Positions 1 to 8,038 are shown, counted from the first letter of the stretch. The stretch: DNA of 32,255 bases from a bacterium (GCA_030524675.1 JAUNGE010000001.1:139545-171799); one strand, 5' to 3'. Program-made: numbers and translations. The notes: a model not told the origin generated them from the sequence alone.

Positions 1-96
1 TATCATACTCTTCGGAAAATGGAATGGATATTTTTCTTAATTATTTCTGCTATTTTTTATTCTTTTTTTATATTTTCACAAAAACCCAAAGTTCTC

Positions 97-125
97 TTGA
101 ATTTCCCTTTTTTTCCTGTTACACT
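97..125 (+). promoter_or_regulatory. sigma-A-type promoter for the PHP gene
   Basis: TTGAAT at 97-102 and TACACT at 120-125 are separated by 17 bases. The predicted start lies about 35 bases before the PHP gene. The sequence upstream (1-96) is AT-rich with no gene that I can see. Confidence 0.6.
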
Positions 126-164
126 AAAAAATGGTTGTTTATCTTATTTTAACGGGAGGTTTTT

Positions 165-1049
165 ATGATGGAACTTGTTGATTTGCACGTCCACTCCAAC
201 GCTTCCGATGGTACCTGCTCTCCGCAGGAGGTCGTCCGGCTTGCCTGCGAAAAAGGACTCTGCTCCATCGCGCTCACAGACCATGATACCATAGCTGGCA
301 TTCCGTCTGCGCTCGAAGCTGCCAAAAACAGTCCTCTCGAGGTGATTCCTGGTGTGGAACTCTCCTGTGTATACCATGGCTGTGAAATCCACATTCTGGG
401 ACTGTTTCTGGATTGCCAGAATCCTGTGCTCGCAGAGGAACTGACGGCACTCCAGCAGATTCGTGACAAGCGCAACCAGGACATGTTGGAGCGCTTTTCC
501 AACGCTGGTATTCTTATCACTAAGGAGGATTTATGCCTGGAAAATCCAAACACAGTTATCACGCGAGCCCACTTTGCCAGAGCTTTGGTCTCCCTCGGCT
601 ATGCCAAGGACATGAGTTCTGCCTTCCGGAACTATCTGGATTATGGCGGACCGTACTGTATGCCCAAAAAAGAAATCACGCCTGCGCGGGCCATGGAGCT
701 GCTTTCAGAGAGCCGCGCATTTCCGGTTCTGGCCCATCCCTTCCAATATAAACTTGACCGGCCGGTTCTTCTCGAACTGATTGGCACGTTAAAGGAACTC
801 GGATTGATGGGACTCGAATGTTACCATTCCTCCAACAACAGCTACGAAAGCCGCGTTCTGAGGGAAATCGCAGGAAAATACGACCTGCTTCCTACCGGCG
901 GCTCCGATTTCCACGGCTCCAACAAACCAGATATTTCTATCGGAAGCGGGCGCGGCGGCCTGCGCGTCTCAAAACTCCTTTTGGATGATGTAAAAAAACG
1001 CCATGCGGCAAAATATCCTGACCACCCCTTTTATCTTGTCACTCACTGA
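165..1049 (+). CDS. PHP-domain metal-dependent phosphoesterase
   Basis: A 294-aa soluble protein of the PHP (polymerase and histidinol phosphatase) family, resembling the TrpH/YciV (RNase AM / nucleoside 3',5'-bisphosphate phosphatase) branch. The metal-site motifs are visible in order: HVH at residues 8-10 in the N-terminal DLHVHSNASDGT, TDHD at 38-41, GVELSC around 63-68, an AHP motif in the second half, and GSDFH near residue 247. These fit a trinuclear metal centre that hydrolyses phosphodiester or phosphomonoester bonds; the exact substrate (short RNA 5' ends or pAp-like nucleotides) is inferred from the family. GGGAGG at 154-159 precedes two adjacent ATG codons (165 and 168). The second has the more usual spacing, so the protein may be one residue shorter. 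It is the first gene behind the promoter at 97-125 and a 14-bp repeat tract follows it. Confidence 0.88.
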   Translation: MMELVDLHVHSNASDGTCSPQEVVRLACEKGLCSIALTDHDTIAGIPSALEAAKNSPLEVIPGVELSCVYHGCEIHILGLFLDCQNPVLAEELTALQQIRDKRNQDMLERFSNAGILITKEDLCLENPNTVITRAHFARALVSLGYAKDMSSAFRNYLDYGGPYCMPKKEITPARAMELLSESRAFPVLAHPFQYKLDRPVLLELIGTLKELGLMGLECYHSSNNSYESRVLREIAGKYDLLPTGGSDFHGSNKPDISIGSGRGGLRVSKLLLDDVKKRHAAKYPDHPFYLVTH

Positions 1050-1070
1050 GACTCCCACTCTCTATGGGGC

Positions 1071-1168
1071 ATCTTCTACGAAATATCTTCTATGAGATAT
1101 TTTGTATGAGGCATCTTCTATGAGATATCTTCTGCGAGATATGTTTTGTGAGATGGGTTCTATGAAGT
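1071..1168. repeat. 14-bp tandem repeat, seven units
   Basis: Seven contiguous 14-bp units with consensus ATCTTCTATGAGAT start at 1071, 1085, 1099, 1113, 1127, 1141 and 1155. Units 2 and 4 match the consensus exactly; the last is the most diverged. The unit length is not a multiple of three, so it is unlikely to be protein coding. Each unit begins ATCT and ends AGAT, so unit junctions create the palindrome AGATATCT. It lies between the PHP gene and the next small gene. Confidence 0.85.
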
Positions 1169-1226
1169 GGCGAGAAAAAATCAATATATCCCAACATTTT
1201 GCAAGCGAAAGGAATAAAAAACTATT

Positions 1227-1490
1227 ATGGAAGAACTGTATCAGATGATTGAGGACCGCATCAGGAAGGCCGGCTATACGGCGCCTGTGGACGGAGAAGA
1301 AATTTATAATGAAATTTGCGACGAGATTGAAGGAAAAGAGAACGGCTCCTATCTGTTTCTCGCCAAAAGAACAGACGACACCTTTTTTGAGTACAAGGTG
1401 GATATCATGGATGAGGAATTCAATCTTTCCTATATCGACATTCACATGCACGAAAAACAGGTGATTCATGTAGACTTTGACAATGAATAA
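1227..1490 (+). CDS. small conserved-looking protein of unknown function
   Basis: An 87-aa acidic protein that I do not recognise. It begins MEELYQMIEDRIRKAGY with a short amphipathic helix. A stretch rich in alternating beta-type residues (SYLFLAKRTDD, FFEYKVDIMDEEFNLSYIDIHM) follows, suggesting a small alpha/beta fold. There is no signal peptide or membrane segment. A weak GAAAGGAA site at about 1206-1213 precedes the ATG. The gene sits between the 14-bp repeat tract and a hairpin that precedes the MoxR gene, on the same strand as both neighbours. It may be co-transcribed with them, but the sequence does not prove this. Function unknown. Confidence 0.65.
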   Translation: MEELYQMIEDRIRKAGYTAPVDGEEIYNEICDEIEGKENGSYLFLAKRTDDTFFEYKVDIMDEEFNLSYIDIHMHEKQVIHVDFDNE

Positions 1491-1498
1491 ATACATCT

Positions 1499-1529
1499 CC
1501 CCAGACATTGCTTTCTCTTACGTCTGGGG
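1499..1529 (+). terminator. hairpin between the 87-aa gene and moxR (weak terminator or attenuator)
   Basis: CCCCAGAC at 1499-1506 pairs with GTCTGGGG at 1522-1529 across a 15-base loop, followed by AATTCTATTTT. The U tract is broken, so termination may be partial. The moxR ribosome binding site lies only 11 bases downstream, so the hairpin could also affect moxR expression. Confidence 0.5.
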
Positions 1530-1558
1530 AATTCTATTTTGGAGGATTTTTTATTTTT

Positions 1559-2623
1559 ATGAATTTACCACTCAGTGTAACACAGAACGAACTTTCAGAT
1601 ATTTTATTGAACATCGCCCCTGTGCGCCCTGTCTTTATCTGGGGTGCTCCAGGCATCGGAAAATCGGCTCTTGTTGAGAAATTTGCTGACTCTGTTGGGC
1701 TTCCCTGCGTCTCACTCCTTGGAAGCCAGCTGGCGCCGGAGGATATCATCGGAATCCCGCAGATTAAGGGAGAAACCAGCGAATTTCTCCCTCCGAAAAT
1801 GATTGCCAAGAAGGAACCATACTGCCTGTTTTTGGACGAATTAAACGCCTGTTCTCAGGAAGTGCAGAAAGCGTTTTACAGTCTGATTCACGAGAAACGA
1901 ATCGGGGAATATCACCTGCCTGCTGGAAGTGTCGTCATCGGCGCTGGAAACCGCAGCCAGGACAGCGCGATTGTAAAAACTATGTCCTCTGCTCTCATCA
2001 ACCGCATGTTTCACGTCCAGTTAAAAGCTGACCCGACCCAGTGGCTCTCCTGGGCATATGAAGCCAACATTCACCCTTGGGTCACAGACTACATCACGCA
2101 GCGTCCTGACCATCTGTTCAGTCCACTGCCAAAAACCGAAGAGCCGTACTCCACACCCCGCTCCTGGCATATGCTGAGTGACGCCCTAAAGGAATATGGT
2201 GCCGGAACCAGGGAAGTCTCTGAGACGACATTGAAGATACTTGCCTATGGATGCCTCTCCGCCAGCCATGCCGGCATGTTTCTCGCCTACACCAAACAGC
2301 TCGGCAATCAGCATCTGCTGTCCGAGATCATAAAAGGAACAGCAAAATGGCCGTCACGGCCGGAAGAGCGAGACGTGCTCTATTTTCTGGCTCAGTCTTT
2401 CCGCGCCATGCTTCTGCACGAACTCCCGAAAAACAAGCAGAAAATGAATCAGAATGCACAGTATCTGGCATTCCGCGCAAAAGCGCTTATCCGAGACTTA
2501 TCTTTTATCAATCATGAGATTGCCCAGATGGTGATTTCCGCAGACGGGGACAACATGCTTCCGGATTGGTTTCTGGTGGAAATCGTCCGTGACCTGCCGC
2601 GCCTTGTGAGCGATAATACTTGA
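1559..2623 (+). CDS. MoxR-family AAA+ ATPase
   Basis: A 354-aa soluble ATPase of the MoxR/RavA type, which acts as a chaperone-like remodeller with a VWA-domain partner. Visible motifs: Walker A GAPGIGKSA at residues 29-37, Walker B CLFLDE at 89-94, sensor 1 in GAGNR near N131, and an arginine finger candidate in ALINRM (R149). The C-terminal 150 residues are helical. I start at ATG 1559 rather than an upstream in-frame TTG at 1508: the upstream codon falls inside the hairpin and has no ribosome binding site, whereas GGAGG is at 1541-1545 before the ATG, although with a rather long 13-base spacer. The VWA protein gene follows 74 bases later on the same strand, the usual MoxR arrangement. The specific client is unknown. 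Confidence 0.88.
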   Translation: MNLPLSVTQNELSDILLNIAPVRPVFIWGAPGIGKSALVEKFADSVGLPCVSLLGSQLAPEDIIGIPQIKGETSEFLPPKMIAKKEPYCLFLDELNACSQEVQKAFYSLIHEKRIGEYHLPAGSVVIGAGNRSQDSAIVKTMSSALINRMFHVQLKADPTQWLSWAYEANIHPWVTDYITQRPDHLFSPLPKTEEPYSTPRSWHMLSDALKEYGAGTREVSETTLKILAYGCLSASHAGMFLAYTKQLGNQHLLSEIIKGTAKWPSRPEERDVLYFLAQSFRAMLLHELPKNKQKMNQNAQYLAFRAKALIRDLSFINHEIAQMVISADGDNMLPDWFLVEIVRDLPRLVSDNT

Positions 2624-2697
2624 CTGTCAAATCATTGCCATACAGCAAAAATTAGTATCTGCGGCCAAATCATTTTCATAAACAGGAGGAACTTACA

Positions 2698-4566
2698 TTG
2701 GCAAAAACAAAAAAACAGCCCTCTGCAGCAGAACTCAACTTAGAACAGGGAATTCACCTGGTCGAATCTCATCTGTTATTCTCCAAACTGGGCGGGCGCA
2801 TTTCCCTATCCGACAAAAACCGGTTTGCAAAGGGCGGCGCAGCCCTGGTTTCCGGCGAGGGCTCTATTTATCTGAACAAAGAACTGTTGCTTTCTCCCTC
2901 TCAGTGGGCCTACAGCATCGCACACTGCAGGCTGCATCTGGCATTCGGGCATTTTGATGCGAACCACATGCCAGGATATGAGGTAGCGCAGACGGATGGC
3001 AGCACATACTGGAAACCTGTCTATCGAGCATCTCTCTGGAACATGGCCTGCGATATTTTCATCACAAAATTTCTCGCAGACATGAAATTCGGGCAGCCCC
3101 TGCCATATGTCTCTCTGGACGCGTTCCCTGGAAGCATCACGGACGAGAGAAAAATCTACACCTATCTCCTTGAGACAAACCAGGCAGAATTTCCCCAGAA
3201 TTATGGAACAGCGGGAAGCGGCATGTGCGATATGCTCCGTCTGGAGAACCCGATTCGCTATCAGGAAAAACTGGGGCGCAGAAACCTGTTTGCAGAAAAA
3301 TTTGCCTGGGCGCTCGCAAACTCCGCCTCCCATGCAGTCAGCATTGCATCCGGCCGCTCTGCCCTCTCCCGCACAGCCATGACAAAATCTGAGCAGGCTA
3401 CCGCATGGTTTATCGGCCACTATCCGCTTCTTGGCGGCCTGGCTGCGGGATTTCGTATCATTGAAGATGCAGATATCTGCATTCGGGAGGAAATCCAGGT
3501 AGCCGCCGTGGATGTGACAGCAGGCGAACTCTATATCAATCCAGCGGCAACGCTGAATTTTGAAGAGCTGAAATTTGTGATGGCGCATGAATTTCTTCAT
3601 GCAGGACTGATGCACCATGAGCGCTGTCAGGGACGAAATCCATATTTCTGGAACATTGCGTGTGACTATGTGATTAACGGCTGGCTTCACGACATGGGAG
3701 TCGGCCAGATGCCGCAGATTGGCGTACTGTATGATGAAACGCTCGCCGGAAGGTCCGCCGAATCCATCTATGACCAAATTATCACAGACATCAAAACCTT
3801 CAAAAAAGACAATACCCTGCGCGGCTATGGAAAAGGAGACATTTTCACAAAGAAAAAGATGCCTTCCGTCTTCTCCGACGCCTCGTCCGCTGTCTCCCTC
3901 GACGAATTCTACAAAAGTGCGCTGGCGCAGGGCCTGGAATACCATCAGGCAAGAGGGCGCGGCTACGTTCCCGCCGGACTTATTGAGGAAATCCGTGCAC
4001 TGGCAATGCCGCCAATTCCTTGGGATGTCAAGCTTGCCAACTGGTTTGACAGTTATTTTCCCGCTGTCGAAAAGACGCGCAGCTACAGCAGGCCCAGCAG
4101 ACGTCAGGCTTCCACGCCAGATATTCCAAGACCCAGCTATATCGAGACCGCTTTTTCTGAGAATGCGCGTACCTTCGGCGTGATTGTGGATACCTCGGGG
4201 TCCATGAGCACCAAGGACATCGGCCTGGCTCTGGGCGCAATCGCCAGCTATTCCGCCTCCAGAAGCGTGCCTTTTGCGCGGGTCGTCTTCTGCGACGCCG
4301 CGGCATATGACGCTGGTTATCTTGCACCGGAGGATATTGCGGGGCGTGTGGAGGTGCGCGGGCGCGGCGGCACCAAACTCCAGCCTGGTGTGGACCTTCT
4401 GGAGCAGGCAAAGGATTTTCCAAAAGGTGGTCCAATTCTTCTGATTACGGATGGGGAAATCGAGCCCTCCCTCTCCATTCACAGAGACCATGCCTATCTT
4501 CTGCCCCGCGGATGCCATCTGCCCTTTCGCACCAAAAGCGAAGTATTCTATTTTTCGGAAAATTAG
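2698..4566 (+). CDS. VWA-like protein with duplicated metallopeptidase domain (DUF2201-like)
   Basis: A 622-aa soluble protein, start TTG with AGGAGG at 2684-2689 (8-base spacer). The middle carries a zinc-peptidase motif HEFLH at residues 297-301 followed by ACD at 321-323. The C-terminus (about 493-600) is a VWA-like domain with MIDAS residues DTSGS at 498-502, a GGTK threonine near 559 and ITDGE near 583-587. This matches the DUF2201 plus VWA-like architecture found beside MoxR ATPases. The N-terminus contains a second, degenerate copy of the peptidase region: HCRLH at 76-80 then ACD at 117-119, with Glu replaced by Arg. The first copy is therefore probably inactive. Role: inferred MoxR partner or adaptor; the substrate is unknown. 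A large ORF on the opposite strand inside this gene is a shadow. Confidence 0.85.
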   Translation: MAKTKKQPSAAELNLEQGIHLVESHLLFSKLGGRISLSDKNRFAKGGAALVSGEGSIYLNKELLLSPSQWAYSIAHCRLHLAFGHFDANHMPGYEVAQTDGSTYWKPVYRASLWNMACDIFITKFLADMKFGQPLPYVSLDAFPGSITDERKIYTYLLETNQAEFPQNYGTAGSGMCDMLRLENPIRYQEKLGRRNLFAEKFAWALANSASHAVSIASGRSALSRTAMTKSEQATAWFIGHYPLLGGLAAGFRIIEDADICIREEIQVAAVDVTAGELYINPAATLNFEELKFVMAHEFLHAGLMHHERCQGRNPYFWNIACDYVINGWLHDMGVGQMPQIGVLYDETLAGRSAESIYDQIITDIKTFKKDNTLRGYGKGDIFTKKKMPSVFSDASSAVSLDEFYKSALAQGLEYHQARGRGYVPAGLIEEIRALAMPPIPWDVKLANWFDSYFPAVEKTRSYSRPSRRQASTPDIPRPSYIETAFSENARTFGVIVDTSGSMSTKDIGLALGAIASYSASRSVPFARVVFCDAAAYDAGYLAPEDIAGRVEVRGRGGTKLQPGVDLLEQAKDFPKGGPILLITDGEIEPSLSIHRDHAYLLPRGCHLPFRTKSEVFYFSEN

Positions 4567-4632
4567 GGGCTGTGGATGAATACGAGGCCATTCGCGTAAA
4601 TACTGTAAAAACTAGCCATAAAGACAGCAAAG

Positions 4633-4683
4633 CATCCGGTTCTTTGGAACTTCAAAGGAGGAAGCTGGCACAAGAACCGGATG
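4633..4683 (+). terminator. hairpin downstream of the moxR-VWA operon
   Basis: Perfect 12-bp arms, CATCCGGTTCTT at 4633-4644 and AAGAACCGGATG at 4672-4683, enclose a 27-base loop. They are followed by TTTGTATTCTG. The long loop and short U tract make this a weak terminator or another RNA structure. No gene is seen in 4567-4820. Confidence 0.5.
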
Positions 4684-4763
4684 TTTGTATTCTGCCGAAG
4701 CAAAGTAACATTTTGCTCTAGCAGAACTATTGTACTACCCATTTCGCGGTAAAGCCTCTGACT

Positions 4764-4818
4764 TTAGGCATGATAATTAGGCATGGTAAATTAAGCATGG
4801 TAAATTAGGCATGAAAAA
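4764..4818. repeat. short tandem repeat, four units of 13-14 bp
   Basis: Four near-identical units of the type TTAGGCATGGTAAA start at 4764 (13 bp), 4777, 4791 and 4805. The tract ends three bases before the stop codon of the minus-strand solenoid gene, so it forms the start of that gene's 3' untranslated region. The sequence is unrelated to the tract at 1071-1168 but has nearly the same period. Confidence 0.75.
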
Positions 4819-4820
4819 TG

Positions 4821-6089
4821 TCAAAGCACGTACTTGTCTGCATTGACGATTTTGATATTCTTCCTCTCAGACAGTGCAGAAAGTGGATTTTTCATCAGGT
4901 TTTTTACGATTTTGTCGATTCCGTCTCCTTCTCCGTTCGTCATCTCCTCGTCAACTGCTTTTATACTGGCAACATTGCTGCACACCATCTGAACTGCCGC
5001 TTTCTGTTTTGCATAGCACTGAACAGATGCACAGTTTCGGATAGACAGCTTCTCCATAATATCCTCAAGAGCTGTATCTTCTTTGATGACAACTGCTGCA
5101 CAGTTTTCCACAGACAAACCATCTGGATTGTTTGCAAACATCGCAGCATCTATAGTAACGCACACACAATTCTCCAATTTTTTTCCTACTCTTGCCTCAA
5201 ATTTCTCACAGTGTATGTGCGCTTTCTCCTCCAGCAGCGGAATCTGCCCTCTCAGAGCCTCTATCTTTCCTTCCACATACAGATATTCAATCCGCTCAAT
5301 CAGAGGAGTACTCTCCTCTTCCAGATTCAGCTTTCCGTCAATGTACAGCTTATTTCCATAGCGCTTCAGCAATCTCTCGTTCAATTCTGCATCATCCGGC
5401 ACATATGCACACCCTTCTGGCAATACCAGAAGTTCCGCATTCTCCGGAAACATGGAAATGGCTCCTTCCACATAATTTTCCGTCACAATCAATTTTTTGG
5501 TCTCAAAATGGACGTCTTTTTCAACTAATTTTGCCACATTGAGTTCTGCATCCGTCAAGACAACACACTTTGGCACATAATACAGAGCATGTTCTTTCGC
5601 GCGCAGCGGAAAATATTTGTCCAGAACCGTTATTTTTTTCAGCATGATGCTGCCATCCGGATATGCTATGGTCTCCCCGTTCACATGCAGGTTTCTCAGA
5701 TAGGCGCCTAGACTCTTCGGATAGAGAACCCTGCCGTTTACCTGAATCAAAACATACTGATTCAGAGCTTCCTTTGCCTTCTCATCAATCTTTAAGTTCC
5801 CGTTTACCATCAGGGCAGTCGAAACTGCCGGCGCTGTCTCAGCGCTGATCTCATAGTTTCCGTTCTGGATTACCAAATTGGCGTCACTGTCCAGTTCCAC
5901 AGCAGAATCCATATTCATCTGAACCGGATAGCGATTCAAAAGTTCCTTGGTGCGCTCGCTCATCAGAATCGTATCTGCATTGATAACGATACTCTCATAT
6001 TCTGCCAATGTCTCTTCTGTCACATTTCTCGCATCGCAGATATCACAGTTGATGATCATTTTCTTTTTTTCTTCCATTTTTTCTTCCAT
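4821..6089 (-). CDS. repeat-rich soluble protein partnered with an ECF sigma factor
   Basis: A 422-aa protein without signal peptide or membrane segment; I cannot assign a known family. After a charged start, residues 14-17 hold a CxxC motif (NCDICD). Residues about 70-280 contain repeated beta-turn motifs of the type NG/DG/EG plus hydrophobic residues (NGNYE 76, NGNLK 96, NGRVL 118, NGETI 137, DGKLN 251, EGKIE 273). The first four are spaced about 20 residues apart, as in a beta-solenoid. Residues 306-375 carry NC-containing repeats (ENCVCV, ENCAAV, RNCASV, CSNVAS) about 22 residues apart. The ATG lies 3 bases after the sigma gene's stop, and the binding site GGAGG is inside the last sigma codons, so translation is probably coupled. 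It may sense a signal for, or restrain, the sigma factor (inference); it lacks the membrane span of typical anti-sigma factors. Confidence 0.7.
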   Translation of the reverse strand: MEEKMEEKKKMIINCDICDARNVTEETLAEYESIVINADTILMSERTKELLNRYPVQMNMDSAVELDSDANLVIQNGNYEISAETAPAVSTALMVNGNLKIDEKAKEALNQYVLIQVNGRVLYPKSLGAYLRNLHVNGETIAYPDGSIMLKKITVLDKYFPLRAKEHALYYVPKCVVLTDAELNVAKLVEKDVHFETKKLIVTENYVEGAISMFPENAELLVLPEGCAYVPDDAELNERLLKRYGNKLYIDGKLNLEEESTPLIERIEYLYVEGKIEALRGQIPLLEEKAHIHCEKFEARVGKKLENCVCVTIDAAMFANNPDGLSVENCAAVVIKEDTALEDIMEKLSIRNCASVQCYAKQKAAVQMVCSNVASIKAVDEEMTNGEGDGIDKIVKNLMKNPLSALSERKNIKIVNADKYVL

Positions 6090-6092
6090 TTT

Positions 6093-6551
6093 TCAAACCT
6101 CCAACTCTTCCTTTAAACGTTTTCTTGCTGAGGATAAGCGGGAACGAACGGTTCCTGGCGGCAGGGAGAAAAGCTCTCCCAGTTCTTTGGAATTGTATCC
6201 TTCCAGATAACGCATCACAAACAGCACTCTCTCTTCCTTTGGCAGTTTGGAGAGAAGTTCTTCATTGCTGTATGCACTGTACGCCGCATCTTCCTCTTCC
6301 TGCTCTGGTAACGTCTCCACAGCCAGTTCAAAGGCAGCTCGGCGCAATCTGTCAATGTACAGGTTCTTCGCCGTCTGATACAGCCATGAGCGGCGCTGTT
6401 TTTCCCCCAGCTCTTCCAGGATATAACAATGTTTCATCGCCTTTAAAAAGGTATCCTGTACCAGGTCCTCCGCTGCCGCCCGACTCTGTGTCATTGCCAG
6501 ACACCATCGAATCAGCTCTTCATAATACGTTTCATACAGCTCTTCAATCAT
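6093..6551 (-). CDS. ECF-type RNA polymerase sigma factor
   Basis: A 152-aa sigma-70 family protein containing only regions 2 and 4. Region 2 is visible as AAEDLVQDTFLKAMKH (about 26-41) plus WLYQTAKNLYIDRLRR (about 56-71). Region 4 is KEERVLFVMRYLEGYNSKELGELF followed by PPGTVRSRLSSARKRLKEEL, a helix-turn-helix that reads the -35 element. The start is ATG 6551 with a GAGGAGAG site about 14 bases upstream. An ECF-like promoter lies about 80 bases upstream, suggesting autoregulation. The only co-transcribed partner is the solenoid-like protein, so the signal and the anti-sigma mechanism are unknown. Confidence 0.92.
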   Translation of the reverse strand: MIEELYETYYEELIRWCLAMTQSRAAAEDLVQDTFLKAMKHCYILEELGEKQRRSWLYQTAKNLYIDRLRRAAFELAVETLPEQEEEDAAYSAYSNEELLSKLPKEERVLFVMRYLEGYNSKELGELFSLPPGTVRSRLSSARKRLKEELEV

Positions 6552-6630
6552 GACTTCTTTCTCTCCTCTGTCTCATGTCTGCAGCAGTTCATGCCATCTC
6601 CGTTTTCCCTGTCATCCTGCTTTCACTTAT

Positions 6631-6660
6631 AAGACGAATGAAATGGCAAAAGTGTTGACA
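6631..6660 (-). promoter_or_regulatory. putative ECF autoregulatory promoter
   Basis: On the minus strand TGTCAAC (6660-6654) and CGTCTT (6636-6631) are separated by 17 bases. A -35 element with AAC followed by a T-rich stretch and a -10 element of the CGTC class is the pattern of Firmicute ECF promoters such as those of SigX, SigV and SigW. The site is placed correctly for the sigma gene at 6551. Confidence 0.55.
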
Positions 6661-6712
6661 CTGATTTCAAAAATTTTCAAATATGTTTCTCAAAAAAATC
6701 CTACCTTTACAC

Positions 6713-6752
6713 AAAAAGCCATGCAAAGTGAAGGCACATGCATGGCTTTTTT
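6713..6752 (-). terminator. terminator of the AI-2E/peptidase/aminotransferase operon
   Basis: AAAAAGCCATGCA at 6713-6725 pairs with TGCATGGCTTTTT at 6739-6751 across a 13-base loop. U-rich runs lie on both sides, so it could act in both directions. It lies 83 bases beyond the aminotransferase stop codon. Confidence 0.85.
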
Positions 6753-6834
6753 CTTTCTCTTTTTCTACTACAATATAGTTATGGTTAATAACCCTTACAG
6801 CCAGTAAGGAATTACCCATCTTGTTGCTTAAGCT

Positions 6835-7962
6835 TTATTTCAACGTTTTCTTCAGGTATTCGCTCATCTTCTCCAGGCCAACCGTCAGGTCTTCACTGCT
6901 GCACGCATAACCGATTCTGGCGCATTTTTCTTCTCCAAAGCAGTCTCCTGGTGTCATAAACACACCGGTCTCATCCAACATCTGCTTACAGAATGTCACC
7001 GAATCCATCTCTCCCTCATAATGCAGCAGTGCAGTGGTTCCCGCCTTTGGCTTCACATAGGATATGTGCGGCTCTTTCTGTACCCACGTATCCAAAATTT
7101 CCAGATTTTTCTGAATCAGGCTGCGGCTTCTGGCAAGAATTTTATCTGCATGCTTTAGAGCAACTGCCGCGATTGCCTCGTCAAACATCCCACAGCTTAT
7201 CAGACAGTAATCTCTGTGTGACAAAAGCTGTTTTTTCAGCGCCGCATCCTTTGTGACAATCCATCCCAGACGCAGCCCTGCGAGAGAGAATACTTTTGAC
7301 ATACTGCTGACACTGATTCCCTTCTCATACAAATCCACAATGGACTCAATATATCCGTCTTCCTGATTCAGATGACGGTACACCTCATCACAGAGAAGAT
7401 AGGCGCCTGCATCTCTTGCAATCTCCACAATCTCACGAAGCATCTCATTTTGCATCAGTGCACCGGACGGATTGTTCGGGTTATTGATGCAGATCAGCTT
7501 TGTGCCTGGCACAGCCATACGGCGCAGTTCCTCAAGGTCCGGCAGGTATCCGTTTTCCTTCTTCAAATGCAAAATCTGCACATCTGCCCCGATGGATTCT
7601 GGTATGGAGTACAGCTGCTGGTATGTCGGCATCACAGAAATCACCTTATCTCCCGCTTCCACAAGGGAAGAAATCAGCAAATGGTTCGCTCCTGCTGCCC
7701 CATGCGTTGTCACAATGTGTTCCGGCAAAACATTTCTGTACAGCCCACAGATTCCCTCCAAAAACTCCGGTTTTCCCTCAATATCGCCATATGTCATGCG
7801 TTTTCTTGAAAATGCATCAAAAAATGCCATTTTGTCGATTCCCACCATCTCAAACAGTGTCTGCAGTGAGATGGAATCCACGCAGGTCTCTGCCAGATTG
7901 TAGGTTGCTGTTGTCTCATACGCATTCATCCATTCTTCTACCTGAAACGCCTTAATTTCCAT
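6835..7962 (-). CDS. PLP-dependent aminotransferase, class I/II fold
   Basis: A 375-aa fold-type I aminotransferase. NNPNNPSG at residues 160-167 and CDEVYRHL with D192 mark the cofactor ring site. SMSK has the Schiff-base lysine at K223, followed by GLRLGW, which contains the phosphate-binding Arg. Amino-acid specificity cannot be read; its closest look is to poorly characterised class I/II enzymes rather than to AspC or HisC. AAGGAAAAG precedes the ATG. It is the third gene of a minus-strand group after a P1 peptidase (76-base gap) and an AI-2E-type membrane protein. This suggests a shared role in peptide or amino-acid use, but that is inference. A strong hairpin terminator follows. Confidence 0.85.
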   Translation of the reverse strand: MEIKAFQVEEWMNAYETTATYNLAETCVDSISLQTLFEMVGIDKMAFFDAFSRKRMTYGDIEGKPEFLEGICGLYRNVLPEHIVTTHGAAGANHLLISSLVEAGDKVISVMPTYQQLYSIPESIGADVQILHLKKENGYLPDLEELRRMAVPGTKLICINNPNNPSGALMQNEMLREIVEIARDAGAYLLCDEVYRHLNQEDGYIESIVDLYEKGISVSSMSKVFSLAGLRLGWIVTKDAALKKQLLSHRDYCLISCGMFDEAIAAVALKHADKILARSRSLIQKNLEILDTWVQKEPHISYVKPKAGTTALLHYEGEMDSVTFCKQMLDETGVFMTPGDCFGEEKCARIGYACSSEDLTVGLEKMSEYLKKTLK

Positions 7963-8038
7963 TGTCTTTTCCTTCTTTTTTCGTTATTTTTGTTCTTTTT
8001 TCTTCCTGTGAGCTTCCGCTTCTTTAGGCAGTCAGCCA

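Noticed and set aside
1071-1168. CRISPR array
   Set aside because: Units are contiguous 14-mers without unique spacers, and no cas genes are present.
1062-1508. 148-codon minus-strand frame running through the 14-bp repeats
   Set aside because: The apparent repeat peptide comes from the 14-bp DNA repeat, which shifts frame every unit. The plus-strand 87-aa gene in the same place is more convincing.
2806-4518. 570-codon minus-strand open frame opposite the VWA gene
   Set aside because: The plus-strand gene has clear peptidase and VWA motifs and a good start. The opposite frame has no recognisable domain and no binding site, so it is a shadow caused by codon bias.
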